Source: Paraburkholderia caffeinitolerans (GTDB taxonomy: Bacteria; Pseudomonadota; Gammaproteobacteria; Burkholderiales; Burkholderiaceae). Taken from it: a DNA stretch of 64,000 nucleotides. Position numbers and translations under genes: made by a program. Every line of letters begins with the position of its first letter. The first letter of the stretch is position 1. This document shows positions 26,326 through 35,380 of the stretch, in pieces. The notes under the pieces were generated by a model, which was not told the origin of the DNA, ran no database searches, and worked only from the letters and a program-made list of their open reading frames with translations. The DNA lies in the NCBI RefSeq assembly GCF_902859945.1, contig NZ_CADIKL010000005.1:186001-250000 (forward strand). Reading direction: 5' to 3'.

Positions 26326-27216
26326 ATGCTTGAACTCGTGTCGTCGCATGCCTGTCATGGGGGCGAGCAGCGCTTCTATAAGCATGACTCGAAGGCCGTC
26401 TGCCTGCCAATGCGATTTTCAGTCTATCTGCCACCGCAGGCACTCCGTTCTAGTGCGAAACTGCCCGCGCTGTTCTATCTGGCGGGCCTGACGTGTACGG
26501 AAGAAACCTTTCCGACCAAGGCCGGTGCGCAACGATTTGCTTCGGAGCACGGTATTATCCTAGTTGCGCCAGACACGAGTCCACGCGGCGCAGGTGTAGC
26601 GGGCGAAAGCGAAGCATGGGATTTCGGGCTCGGTGCGGGGTTTTATGTCGATGCAACCCGGGAGCCATGGGCAAAGCACTACCGGATGTATTCGTACGTC
26701 CGCGACGAGCTACGCGAGACGGTGCTCGCCCACTTCCCTGTCGACGGATCAAGGCTTGGCATTTTCGGGCACTCAATGGGAGGACACGGAGCGCTGGTAC
26801 TGGCTCTACGAAATCCGGAAATCTATCGTTCCGTGTCCGCGTTCGCGCCAATCTCTGCACCGACGCTATGCCCGTGGGGTGAAAAGGCATTCAGGGGCTA
26901 CCTCGGCGACAATGTCGAAGCGTGGAAGCGATACGACGCAACTGAACTGATTAGCAATGCATCAAAGAGGTTCCCGGGCGGGATTTTGATCGATCAGGGC
27001 CTCAGCGATCAGTTCCTCGCTGAGCAGCTTCACCCAGACGCCCTCGAAGCCGCATGCAAAGACTCTGGACAACACCTGACGCTTCGACGCTTCGCCGATT
27101 ACGACCACGGCTACTACTTCATTTCGACCTTCATCGGCGATCACATCGCGCATCACGCCAGAACGCTCTGTCTTTACGAAACTGAGGGAGGACCGGTACC
27201 CGTCAAAGTGATGTAA
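26326..27216 (+). CDS. frmB: S-formylglutathione hydrolase
   Basis: A 296-residue esterase-D type alpha/beta hydrolase that splits S-formylglutathione into formate and glutathione. The nucleophile Ser is in GHSMGGHGAL, the acid Asp in DQGLSDQFL and the His in DYDHGYYFI. The oxyanion/substrate loop LAGLTCTEETFPTKAGAQRFA is typical. An AAAGGAG box precedes the ATG. It is the last gene of the ndmCDE-frmAB operon and is followed by tandem hairpins. The C-terminus carries an extra 15 or so residues (YETEGGPVPVKVM) beyond the usual end. Formate would go to the FDH encoded at 4.7-6.0 kb. Confidence 0.95.
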   Translation: MLELVSSHACHGGEQRFYKHDSKAVCLPMRFSVYLPPQALRSSAKLPALFYLAGLTCTEETFPTKAGAQRFASEHGIILVAPDTSPRGAGVAGESEAWDFGLGAGFYVDATREPWAKHYRMYSYVRDELRETVLAHFPVDGSRLGIFGHSMGGHGALVLALRNPEIYRSVSAFAPISAPTLCPWGEKAFRGYLGDNVEAWKRYDATELISNASKRFPGGILIDQGLSDQFLAEQLHPDALEAACKDSGQHLTLRRFADYDHGYYFISTFIGDHIAHHARTLCLYETEGGPVPVKVM

Positions 27217-27267
27217 GTATCCGTACATAGTCTCGGGGCGCGCCAATCTCCTGCGCGCGCTCTTTTT

Positions 27268-27291
27268 GCCCCGCTACCCCGGGGCCTTTTT
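27268..27291 (+). terminator. Terminator after frmB
   Basis: GCCCCG / CGGGGC stem (27268-27273 and 27280-27285) with a 6-base loop, then C and five T. A second GC-rich hairpin with a T-run lies just before it (27236-27266), giving a tandem terminator. Confidence 0.8.
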
Positions 27292-27404
27292 CCTTTTCGC
27301 CCAACGCCGAGACAAATTTCTGTGAACCCTCGCGTCGATTTCATTAAACGCAGACGGCATGGACTTCATTCACATTTTCGTAGCATCCTTTCATCGAGGT
27401 TCAA

Positions 27405-27599
27405 ATGAACATCCAGGCCTTCTTCGTTGCTATCGCAAGCGAGCAAATTACGATGTTAAGACGGCAAATCGCTAACGAAGGCGTTTCGGCTGCTTCGAGT
27501 GCATATCGCATGCTGTTGGTAATGCCATTGTCAAACATCACACGGAGCATCGACGAGCGACCTGAAGTCTGCTCCGCTGCAGTACTCGGATACAACTAG
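27405..27599 (+). CDS. 64-residue protein of the A[VI]LGYN family, copy 1
   Basis: An unrecognised small protein. Its second half, SSAYRMLLVMPLSNITRSI then DERPEVCSAAVLGYN, aligns without gaps with the end of two other small genes in this window (51,068 and 61,310). Against the copy at 51 kb the DNA differs mostly at third codon positions that leave the residue unchanged, which supports this frame as coding. The start context ATCGAGGTTCA-(A/C)-ATG is also shared with that copy and contains a GAGG ribosome site. There is no signal peptide and no clear membrane helix; the N-terminal halves differ. It is monocistronic, 114 bp after the frmB terminator. No function is known to me. Confidence 0.7.
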   Translation: MNIQAFFVAIASEQITMLRRQIANEGVSAASSAYRMLLVMPLSNITRSIDERPEVCSAAVLGYN

Positions 27600-28287
27600 T
27601 CAGCGACAATACCCCGTAAGCCACTGCGCTGTTCTTTTTGGTCGAACCGCGTGGATACGAACAAAGAAATCGCTTTTGCGGAGCTCGACACAATCTGGAA
27701 GATGTTGACTTGCGTGTCCCGATAACCCGAAGCGATAACCGGCTCACGGTACCGTCTTCGTTCAAATTCGAAAGCGCCCCCTTGTGACTTTGTCGAGCAA
27801 TGGTCCAGGCAGTCCGCGGTATCATTCGCAACTTTTTTGAGGGGCGATTCTGCTCCGACAGGGTTAAGACAGCCAGCGTCCGAACACGCCGTTAGATCTT
27901 TGTGCAAAATCTGTAAGAATGTCGATGCGGGTCATTCCAATAGCGTACTAAACAACAGCGCCCGCACCCACAAAATAGTAGACCATGTGTTGTCGTGTCA
28001 AGCGGCGGCATTTCACGAGATATCCCGCTTACCGTTGTATTCGGCCGTTGCGGTGTCCTGCTGCATAACTGTGTCTTATTCATCTCGTTTGCGCAACTTG
28101 TTTGGGCTCCTTAAGGTCGTAGCTCAAAGTGACAGCAGCAGCCTTCAAGTCGGCAGGCCCGACACTGAGGGTATGCCCTCTAGCCGCCCCCTGCTCCTGA
28201 AGTTTCAGGATATCGTACGTTTGCCTTGCAGCAGTATCCCCATCGATTGCAAGTTACATAGAATCTCTAAATGCTAATTGGTGTAGT
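27600..28287. other. Region without a supported gene
   Basis: About 690 bp with overlapping short frames on both strands, none with a convincing start or known motif. It may be decayed coding DNA; nothing recognisable remains. Confidence 0.45.
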
Positions 28288-28845
28288 CTACTTTTCGCAA
28301 GAGATGCACTGATACTCTACAACGCTCCATCTCCCGTCATCTCTCCGCCCAACTCCGACAACCTCGCTGACCTCGTTCGATGCGTATCCGTCACGAAATG
28401 CCGTCTGGAAGTAAGAACCGAATTCAGACCGATCGGGCAGACGGCTTTGCGGTGGATAGACAATCCGGCTTGTCACTTATGTTCTGCCACGAGTCGGACC
28501 AACGCGGCGTCGGGCCTCCTTCATCGCGCTAATAAATTGCCCTTCGCTCATCGTCGCGTTTGCAATAGGATAAAGTCCGATATAGGCGCCCCGGTAGTCC
28601 CCTCTATCAATAGCTTCTAACCATCGGATGGCAAACTCGTCGGCACTTTCCTTTGGATAGTGTTTGTTTGCACGATTCACGAGTGGCTTTCTGGCCGATC
28701 CGAAGCCAATAGTCTTGCTGCCGTCGTTGCGGCGCGACTGATACCCTTTCTCCTCGGGTCGCATACGGGCGACATCAACCGCTACATACAAGAGAAGTGA
28801 TGCAGCTATTGCGATTGGCCATGTAGAGCGATTCCTCGCTACTAC
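28288..28845 (-). pseudogene. DUF4019-like protein, broken by an in-frame stop and lacking a start
   Basis: One continuous minus-strand frame carries an N-terminal hydrophobic helix (WPIAIAASLLLYVAVDV). A DUF4019-like body follows (ADEFAIRWLEAIDRGDYRGA, RRRVGPTRGRT, then after a TAA at 28,477-28,479 TSRIVYPP and DGRWSVVEYQCI). The two parts lie in the same frame on either side of the stop and together have the normal family order. No ATG/GTG precedes the helix; the first possible start (TTG at 28,791) falls inside it. AAGGGG lies just before a GTA-GTA where a start would be expected. Both lesions point to a dead gene. DUF4019 proteins are secreted or anchored proteins of unknown role. Confidence 0.6.
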
Positions 28846-29096
28846 TTTCCCCTTGTCTTGTTAGATTCAGAACAAACCGACAAGACTAAACTAGGCTAAG
28901 AACAGATCTGTGCGTCAGCCCGGCCGCATCCTTTAGTCGCACAGCGAGGTCGAAGGTTGTCTCATGGGGCGGAGCTTCTTTCCTCGTCCGATCAGATAGT
29001 CCACCCGACCGCAACGGCGCATACCAAGATGCTGTGTCTCACGACACTTGCGTTACTATGAAATCAACTTTAGAAAAGATGACGGTCGTTCGCTGT

Positions 29097-30548
29097 TCAG
29101 AGATTCCCGAAGCAAACGTATTTCGCCTCCAGATAGGCCTCAATCCCGGAATGTGCGCCTTCACGCCCCATGCCCGACTCTTTGATGCCGCCGAACGGTG
29201 CGGCTTCATTGAACACCAAGCTATCGTTTACTCCAACCACTCCACATTCCAGCGCTTCCATTACCCGAAACGCGCGATTAATGTCCGTCGTATAAAAATA
29301 CGCAGCGAGTCCGGTGCGCGTGTCATTCGCCAGTGCAATAACTTGTGTCTCGTCCTTAAACCGGAGGACGCTTGCAACGGGCCCGAAGATCTCGTCGCCG
29401 CAGACGCTCATGGTGGGTTCCACGTCCATGAGCACCGTCGGCCGAAAGAAGTTAGAGCCCGCGACTAACCGTGAACCGCCCGTCGCAATTGTTGCGCCTG
29501 CCATGACCGCATCATCAACGAGCTTTTCAAGGTGCACCACCGCATCATTGCTGATGAGTGGACCGATCTGTGAGTCTTCGGCGAACCCGTCACCTACACG
29601 AAGCACGGCAACCTTCGCCACGAGCTTACCTACAAAGGTTTCATACACATCCTCGTGAACGAAGAATCGAGGTGCGCACATGGCAGCCTGGCCTGAGTGC
29701 CGAAAACGCGCATCCAATGCACCTTTGACCGCCAGGTCGATATCCGCATCAGCAAACACGATGAAAGGACAATTTGCGCCCAACTCTAGCGATACCTTCT
29801 TCAAAGTGGGCGAACACAATCCCATCAACCGCTTGCCATCTGCAACCGAACCAGTGAACGACACCTTTCTAACCTCAGGACTCGCCGCCAACGCGCCCTC
29901 AATGAGCTCTTTTTCACCTGTGAGCACCGACAGCACTCCGCGCGGCAAACCGGCACACTCGGCAAGCACACCAAGCGCGATTGCAGAGAACGGTGTTTGA
30001 GGGTCAGGAGAATGGATCACGGTGCAGCCTGCCGCGAGCGCCGCGCCAACTCGCCTCGCAGTCATCGACGACGGAAACGTCCACGAGGTGATCGCGCCGC
30101 AAACGCCGATCGGCTGATGTAGAACGCGGATACGCTGATTACGGCGCGGAGCAGGAATATTGTCGCCATAAATTCTGCGTGCTTCTTCTGCGAACCACTC
30201 GAGGTAGTTGGCGGCCTGAGTGACCTCCGCTCGTGCTTCATGAAGCGGCTTTCCCTGCTCCGAGCACAGAATCCAAGCGAGGTCCTCCCGATGGCTATCA
30301 ACCATGCGCGCCCACGCTTTCAGGACGGAAGCGCGCTCGCGACTGCTCCAATCCCGCCAATCCTGCAACGCAGCGTTCGCGCGAGCGATTGCTAGGTGTA
30401 CCTGCTCGGTCGTAACTTGCGGCACCGAGCCGATGATCTCAGCTGTCGACGGATTCGTGACAGAAATCCTCGGAAGATCAGTGTGGTCGACCCAAATGCC
30501 ACCTACATACGCCGACTGCTCGAAGAGATGTGGACACCTGAGGTTCAT
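29097..30548 (-). CDS. Aldehyde dehydrogenase homologue (SSADH-like) lacking the catalytic Cys and Asn
   Basis: A 483-residue, full-length member of the aldehyde dehydrogenase superfamily, nearest in pattern to succinate-semialdehyde dehydrogenases (GabD). Family segments are intact: EQGKPLHEARAEV, FTGSVADGKRLM, the general-base Glu in LELGANCPF, EIFGPVASVLRF and the GGIKESGMGREG ending. The nucleophile position GQTCVCANR, however, reads GQAAMCAPR, so the first Cys is Ala and only the second remains. The catalytic Asn of PWNFP is Thr (SWTFP), and the Lys of the cofactor site (VIKP) is His (VIHS). It is therefore probably inactive as a dehydrogenase or has taken a new role. There are no frameshifts. 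Only a weak ribosome site precedes the ATG. Confidence 0.85.
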   Translation of the reverse strand: MNLRCPHLFEQSAYVGGIWVDHTDLPRISVTNPSTAEIIGSVPQVTTEQVHLAIARANAALQDWRDWSSRERASVLKAWARMVDSHREDLAWILCSEQGKPLHEARAEVTQAANYLEWFAEEARRIYGDNIPAPRRNQRIRVLHQPIGVCGAITSWTFPSSMTARRVGAALAAGCTVIHSPDPQTPFSAIALGVLAECAGLPRGVLSVLTGEKELIEGALAASPEVRKVSFTGSVADGKRLMGLCSPTLKKVSLELGANCPFIVFADADIDLAVKGALDARFRHSGQAAMCAPRFFVHEDVYETFVGKLVAKVAVLRVGDGFAEDSQIGPLISNDAVVHLEKLVDDAVMAGATIATGGSRLVAGSNFFRPTVLMDVEPTMSVCGDEIFGPVASVLRFKDETQVIALANDTRTGLAAYFYTTDINRAFRVMEALECGVVGVNDSLVFNEAAPFGGIKESGMGREGAHSGIEAYLEAKYVCFGNL

Positions 30549-30962
30549 AGGTCACGTAAATCGGCTTCGCATTTGATCATCTTGACCCCCACGTTGAAGC
30601 ACCCACCTTAGCACGCTCCTTCTCTCGCACACATATCCGAAAAAGCATTGAGACAATTCGCCTTGGCTTATCCCGATTACTCGCGTGGCTACTAACTCCC
30701 TGCCCCTCGACATAACTATCCAGTCCTCGTGTCCAACCTCATTTTCTGGCGAGATCATGCCTGCCATGCATGGGCCGCGGGAAGCTAAACGAATGCTAGT
30801 GTCGGCGAACTGCTGTGGGTGGAAAAAACCGTGCGTTTGCGCTCCCCGGCATCGGATATATGCCGCTCGCGTTAGATGTAGGATGCGGGATCGACAATGG
30901 TGCGGACACGTTCTGGCGCGCATTCGAGGCGGCTAATCGATTCCGTCCTGACACGGATACGA
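30549..30962. other. Intergenic region without a supported gene
   Basis: About 410 bp between the aldehyde dehydrogenase homologue and the ABC permease. Small frames exist on both strands but have no recognisable content. Base composition shifts near 30.9 kb to the higher GC of the ABC genes. Confidence 0.45.
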
Positions 30963-31892
30963 TCACCCTGCGCTGAAAAAGGACGTGCCGAGCGACGCCG
31001 GCGCATTCAGGCGGATCGTGTTCGGATTGCGCGAGATCATCACCAGCACCACGACCGTCGCGACATACGGCAGCATCGCGAGGAATTGGGTCGGCACCGG
31101 CACGCCGATCGCCTGCGCGTAGAACTGCAGCCCAGTCACCGCGCCGAACAGCAGCGCGCCGATCAGCAGACGCCCTGGCCGCCACGTTGAAAACACGACC
31201 AGTGCGAGCGCGATCCAGCCGCGGCCCGAGGTGAGCTGCTCCTGCCAAAGGTGCAGATTGACGATCGAGTAATAACCGCCTGCGAGCCCGGCCATGCCGC
31301 CGCCGAAGGCCACGGCCCCGTAACGCACACCGACCACCCGAAAGCCCACCGAACGCGCGACCTGTGGCGATTCGCCGACCGAGCGCAGCACAAGGCCCGC
31401 ACGCGTGCGGTACAGGAACCAGCCGATCACGGCGAACATCAGGAACGCGAGGTAATCCAGCGGCGTCATGCTGAACAGCGCCGGCCCGAGCACCGGAATC
31501 TTCGAAAGGCCGGGAATGGTCCACCTGTCGATGGTCGCGCGCACGGCGGCCGACGTGTAGGGCTTGCCGACATACGCCGAGAGGCCGATGCCGAAGATCG
31601 TCAGCGAGAGGCCCGTGGCGACCTGGTTGGCGAGCATGGTCAGCGTGAGAAACGCGAATAGCAGCGACATGGCGAGACCGGCGCCGATCGCGGCAACCAC
31701 GCCGAGCCACGGGTTGCCGGTAATCACCGTGACGGCGTAGCCCGTTACCGCGCCCATCAGCATCATGCCTTCGACGCCGAGGTTGAGGACGCCCGATTTT
31801 TCGGCGACGAGTTCGCCCGCGCCGGCGAACATCAGCGGAATTGCGGCGGTGACGGCGCTCGAGGCGAGCGAGCTGGCTTGTTGAATGTCCAT
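30963..31892 (-). CDS. ABC transporter permease, BMP/nucleoside type (second permease)
   Basis: A 309-residue inner-membrane protein with about eight hydrophobic helices and the BPD_transp_2 family signature GELVAEKSGVLNLGVEGMMLMGA near the N-terminus. The cytoplasmic EAA-like loop SVGESPQVARSVGFRV contacts the ATPase. These are features of RbsC/YufQ/NupQ-like permeases that work with BMP binding proteins in nucleoside or purine import. It starts 49 bp after the other permease gene and is last in the operon. No binding protein is encoded beside it; the BMP protein at 10.2-11.3 kb is the likely partner. The DNA here is visibly richer in G+C than the ndm genes. Confidence 0.9.
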   Translation of the reverse strand: MDIQQASSLASSAVTAAIPLMFAGAGELVAEKSGVLNLGVEGMMLMGAVTGYAVTVITGNPWLGVVAAIGAGLAMSLLFAFLTLTMLANQVATGLSLTIFGIGLSAYVGKPYTSAAVRATIDRWTIPGLSKIPVLGPALFSMTPLDYLAFLMFAVIGWFLYRTRAGLVLRSVGESPQVARSVGFRVVGVRYGAVAFGGGMAGLAGGYYSIVNLHLWQEQLTSGRGWIALALVVFSTWRPGRLLIGALLFGAVTGLQFYAQAIGVPVPTQFLAMLPYVATVVVLVMISRNPNTIRLNAPASLGTSFFSAG

Positions 31893-31941
31893 ATAGATCC
31901 GGCGGGAATTGGTAAGCGATGAGCGAATGAGGGTGATCTGC

Positions 31942-33048
31942 TCAGTGAACCTGTGCGGTCAGGGAACGGCGGCGCACGCGGTAGTTCACGAACAGGTCGG
32001 CACCCAGCAGGCAGAACAGCAACAGCCCCTGGAACACACCGGACAGCGCCTGCGGCAGTTGCATCGAGGTCTGCACGGCTTCGCCGCCGAGATACAGCAG
32101 CGCCATCAGCAGACTCGCAAGCACGATGCCCAGCGGATGCAGCCGCCCCACGAACACGACGATGATCGCGGTGAAGCCGTATCCCGGCGACCACGTCGCC
32201 TGCAACTGGCCGATCGGACCGGCGATCTCCCCCATGCCGGCGAGGCCCGCGAGGCCGCCGCTGATCAGCAGCGAGGTCCAGATGGTTTTTTTATCGGAGA
32301 AACCGGCGTAGCGCGCGGCGAGCGGCGCGAGGCCACCGACGTTCATCCGGAAGCCGGCGAAGCTCTTGCGCATGAAGACCCACACGAGCGGGATCGCCAC
32401 CAGCGTGACGAACACCGATGCGTTCAGTCGCGTGCCGCGCAGCCATTTCCAGTGCCAGTCGCCGGCGAAGGTCGGGTACAGCGCGTCGCCCGTGAACATC
32501 TCAGAGAGCGGGAAGTTCATGCCCTGCGGGTCGCGCCACGGGCCGCTCACCAGATAGATCAGCAGTTGCGTGGCGACATACGTGAGCATCAGGCTGACGA
32601 GAATCTCGTTGGTGTTGAAGCGGCTCTTGAGCAGCGCGGGAATCGCCGCCCACATCATCCCGCCCAGTACGCCGGCGATCATCATGGAAGGCAGGATCCA
32701 CCAGCCGGTGGCCTGATCGAAATAGATCGCCACGCTGCTCGCGGCAATGCCGCCGAGCAGCATCTGCCCTTCGGCGCCGATGTTCCAGACGTTGGCGCGA
32801 TAGCCGATCGCGAGGCCGAGCCCGATCAGGCACAACGGCGAGGCCTTGAGCAGCAGCTCGGACCAGCCGTTCACGCTGGACAGCGGTTCGATGAAAAACG
32901 CGTGCATGGCCTGCAGCGGATCGCGGCCCACGAGGCTGAAGATCAGAAAGCCGATCGCGAGCGTGAGCAACGCGGCGATCAGCGGCACGGCGAGCTGCAT
33001 GGTGCGCGAGGGCGTCGTGCGGGCTTCGAGTCGATATGAAAAGATCAC
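31942..33048 (-). CDS. ABC transporter permease, BMP/nucleoside type (first permease)
   Basis: A 368-residue inner-membrane permease of the BPD_transp_2 family. An N-terminal helix (VPLIAALLTLAIGFLIFSLV) comes first, then the signature GYRANVWNIGAEGQMLLGGIAAS, the FNTNEILVSLMLTYVA helix and the NVGGLAPLAARYAGFSDKK coupling loop. YufP/NupP proteins have the same layout. The GTG at 33048 has an AGGAGC box and was chosen over an ATG-initiated extension that overlaps the ATPase gene. It begins 11 bp after the ATPase stop, so the order is ATPase, permease 1, permease 2. Confidence 0.9.
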   Translation of the reverse strand: MIFSYRLEARTTPSRTMQLAVPLIAALLTLAIGFLIFSLVGRDPLQAMHAFFIEPLSSVNGWSELLLKASPLCLIGLGLAIGYRANVWNIGAEGQMLLGGIAASSVAIYFDQATGWWILPSMMIAGVLGGMMWAAIPALLKSRFNTNEILVSLMLTYVATQLLIYLVSGPWRDPQGMNFPLSEMFTGDALYPTFAGDWHWKWLRGTRLNASVFVTLVAIPLVWVFMRKSFAGFRMNVGGLAPLAARYAGFSDKKTIWTSLLISGGLAGLAGMGEIAGPIGQLQATWSPGYGFTAIIVVFVGRLHPLGIVLASLLMALLYLGGEAVQTSMQLPQALSGVFQGLLLFCLLGADLFVNYRVRRRSLTAQVH

Positions 33049-33059
33049 GTGTAAGCTCC

Positions 33060-34685
33060 TTAGGTGTGCAGTTGTATGTGACGTGAGGTAGTCAACTGTC
33101 CTTGTGACGTCGCAAGAGCACCCCCTTCTTCTCCGAATAGACCCGCCATCCACATTCCGATCTCTTCGGTACCGGTATCACTCTTCAATCGCACGGGCGA
33201 AAGTCGGCCACGAGCAAGCACCGCGATGCGATCGCAGATGTCGAACAACTCTTCCAACTCCTCCGAAATCACCAGAATCGCCACGCCGCGCGCGGACAGA
33301 TCGAGCAACTGCTGGCGGATGAACGCCGATGCGCCGACGTCGACACCCCATGTGGGCTGCGCGACCACCAGCACCTTGGGCGCCTGCAGAATCTCGCGGC
33401 CCATGATGTATTTCTGCAGATTTCCGCCCGAGAGACTTTGCGCCAGCGCTTCGGAGCCGCCGCAACGCACGTCGAAAGCCTCGATGCAGCGCTTCGCGAA
33501 TGCGCGCATCGCGCCGGCCTTGATCCAGCCCGAACTCACCATCTGCTGGCGATGCGCGGTGAGCAGCGCGTTTTCCGACAGCGTCATGGCCGGCACCGCG
33601 CCGCGGCCGAGACGCTCTTCCGGTACGAAGCCGAAGCCGAGCGCCCGCCGCCCGCCCGCGCCAAGGCGCCCTGCCGCCGAGCCGCAAATCGTGACCGCGT
33701 CGGCGCGCACGCCCCGCTTTTCACCCGACAGCGCCGATAGCAGTTCCGCCTGACCGTTGCCCGAGACGCCCGCGATACCGAAGATCTCGCCAGCATGCAC
33801 GCCGAACGACACGTCACGCAGCGAGGTCCCGAACGGGTCGTCGCTCTCCACTGACAGTTCCTTCACAGCGAGCAGCACCGCGCCCGGATTGTGTTCACGC
33901 CGCGTGTAATCCGGCAATGAATGGCCGACCATCAATTGCGCGAGCGAGGCCTGGGTCTCGCCCTTCGGTTTCACATGGCCGGTCACGCGGCCGCTGCGCA
34001 TGACCGTCGCGGTGTCGCACAGCTCCTGAATTTCGTCGAGCTTGTGGCTGATGTAGAGAATGCTGCAGCCTTCGGCGGCGAGGCGCCGCAGCGTTTCGAA
34101 GAGCTTGCGCACCGCCTGCGGCGTGAGCACCGAGGTCGGCTCGTCCATGATCAGGAGGCGCGGGTTCTGCAGCAGGCAGCGCACGATCTCGACGCGCTGC
34201 CGCTCGCCCACCGTCAGGCTATGCACGTGGCGCTGCGGGTCGATGTCAAGGCCGTAATCCGCCGAGACTTCGCGGATGCGTTTGGAGAGCGTTTTCAGGT
34301 CGAAGGGCTCGTCGAGTGCGAGCGCGATGTTTTCGCCGACCGTGAGCGTCTCGAACAGCGAAAAGTGCTGGAACACCATGCCGATGCCGCGCTTGCGCGC
34401 CGCTGCCGGACTGGCGATCTCGACCGAATCGCCTTCCCAGCGAATCTCGCCGGCGTCGGGCCGCACCGCGCCGTAGATGATTTTCATCAGCGTGCTTTTT
34501 CCGGCGCCGTTTTCGCCGAGCACCGCATGGATTTCGCCCGGCGCGACGATCAAATCGACATTCTCGTTCGCGCGGACTGCGGGGTATTGCTTTGTAATTC
34601 CTAACAATTCGATACGCGGCGCCAGAAGCAACCCGTCAACTAGGCGGACACTCCTGCTATCGCAAGAAAACGAAGAATCGGACAT
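33060..34685 (-). CDS. Double-domain ABC transporter ATPase, BMP/nucleoside type
   Basis: A 541-residue cytoplasmic ATPase with two nucleotide-binding domains. The first has GENGAGKST (Walker A), a Q-loop in GMVFQHFSLF, the signature LTVGERQRVEI and the Walker B LLIMDEPTS. The second has the degenerate Walker A GVSGNGQAEL and the signature LSGGNLQK, as usual in the sugar/nucleoside subfamily (RbsA, YufO, NupO). The ATG at 34685 has an AGGAAAG box; a start 19 codons upstream is less likely. It heads the operon with the two permeases. A GntR-type promoter 630 bp upstream faces it, linking this importer with the ndm genes and with the distant Tsx/BMP pair. Confidence 0.92.
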   Translation of the reverse strand: MSDSSFSCDSRSVRLVDGLLLAPRIELLGITKQYPAVRANENVDLIVAPGEIHAVLGENGAGKSTLMKIIYGAVRPDAGEIRWEGDSVEIASPAAARKRGIGMVFQHFSLFETLTVGENIALALDEPFDLKTLSKRIREVSADYGLDIDPQRHVHSLTVGERQRVEIVRCLLQNPRLLIMDEPTSVLTPQAVRKLFETLRRLAAEGCSILYISHKLDEIQELCDTATVMRSGRVTGHVKPKGETQASLAQLMVGHSLPDYTRREHNPGAVLLAVKELSVESDDPFGTSLRDVSFGVHAGEIFGIAGVSGNGQAELLSALSGEKRGVRADAVTICGSAAGRLGAGGRRALGFGFVPEERLGRGAVPAMTLSENALLTAHRQQMVSSGWIKAGAMRAFAKRCIEAFDVRCGGSEALAQSLSGGNLQKYIMGREILQAPKVLVVAQPTWGVDVGASAFIRQQLLDLSARGVAILVISEELEELFDICDRIAVLARGRLSPVRLKSDTGTEEIGMWMAGLFGEEGGALATSQGQLTTSRHIQLHT

Positions 34686-35312
34686 ATCTTTCCTCACGGA
34701 CACTTGGCAGCGTGGAACCTGCAATTGAGCGTTTGTTGCCAAATCACTTAATTAGTTATCCTATCTGACATGGGTTGGATCTATGAACCTTAGCTGCCAG
34801 CTTGATGTTGATGTATGCAACTTGGGCGCGGACAATGGCTCGTATTTGCAACGAAGACAGCTGCGTGGATCTCATATTGCTCAGTGACCGACATTCCGAC
34901 AGTTGACGCAGCGCTCCCACACGGACAGCGGCACCTTGTCCTATCCGCGCCTCGGCAGATCCGCGTTCCTTCACCGGATCAAATCCACTGCCTATCCAGA
35001 TCACCTCACCGGCAGGCTGGGCTACCACAGAGCAAGCGCCGAGTGCGAACGCACTCGGCCGTGCCGTTTTCCCTTACCGATCTGCACACTTGTTTGACAC
35101 AACTTGGCAATTTCTGCTCGACGTCCTCGCCCAGCAATCTCAGGTATCGCAAGTGACAGCAGCGACGACGGTCTTTGAATGCGCCCATCACCTCCTCTCA
35201 GATGGAAATTGAATTGCTACATAAGAGACACCCACGTCATCTAGGGTAGATCCGGACTGCGGTTAATCGATGGGCTCGATGTAGCGCAACGCTGGTCTTT
35301 TAGTACGCCAGA
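34686..35312 (-). other. Long leader or non-coding stretch between promoter and ABC ATPase
   Basis: About 630 bp between the GntR-type promoter at 35.3 kb and the ATPase start. Short frames exist but none looks like a protein. If the promoter is used, this is a long untranslated leader or the scar of a lost gene, for example a tsx/BMP copy. Confidence 0.4.
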
Positions 35313-35380
35313 CTGGTATACCAAAATGTATAGCAAACAAACTGAACTGCCAAGCTTTTCAAAACTAGTGAAAGTACCTA
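35291..35380. repeat. Promoter-region repeat, copy 2 (partner at 12,431-12,521)
   Basis: Second copy of the 90-bp control region found upstream of tsx, including the palindrome, the AT-rich spacer and the CCAAGC-TTTCAAAA/AGTGAAA part. Confidence 0.7.
35313..35353 (-). promoter_or_regulatory. Predicted GntR-controlled promoter facing the ABC importer operon
   Basis: On the minus strand: -35 TTGGCA (35348-35353), 17 bp, -10 TACATT (35325-35330), then the palindrome TTGGTATACCAG (35313-35324). The layout is the same as at tsx. Confidence 0.7.

Noticed and set aside
30552..30923. 123-codon minus-strand frame upstream of the aldehyde dehydrogenase homologue
   Set aside because: No ribosome site, and a His/Cys/Arg-rich composition unlike its neighbours.
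31909..33039. 376-codon plus-strand frame opposite the ABC permease
   Set aside because: His/Gln/Arg-rich antisense of a GC-rich gene; the permease on the other strand has clear family motifs.
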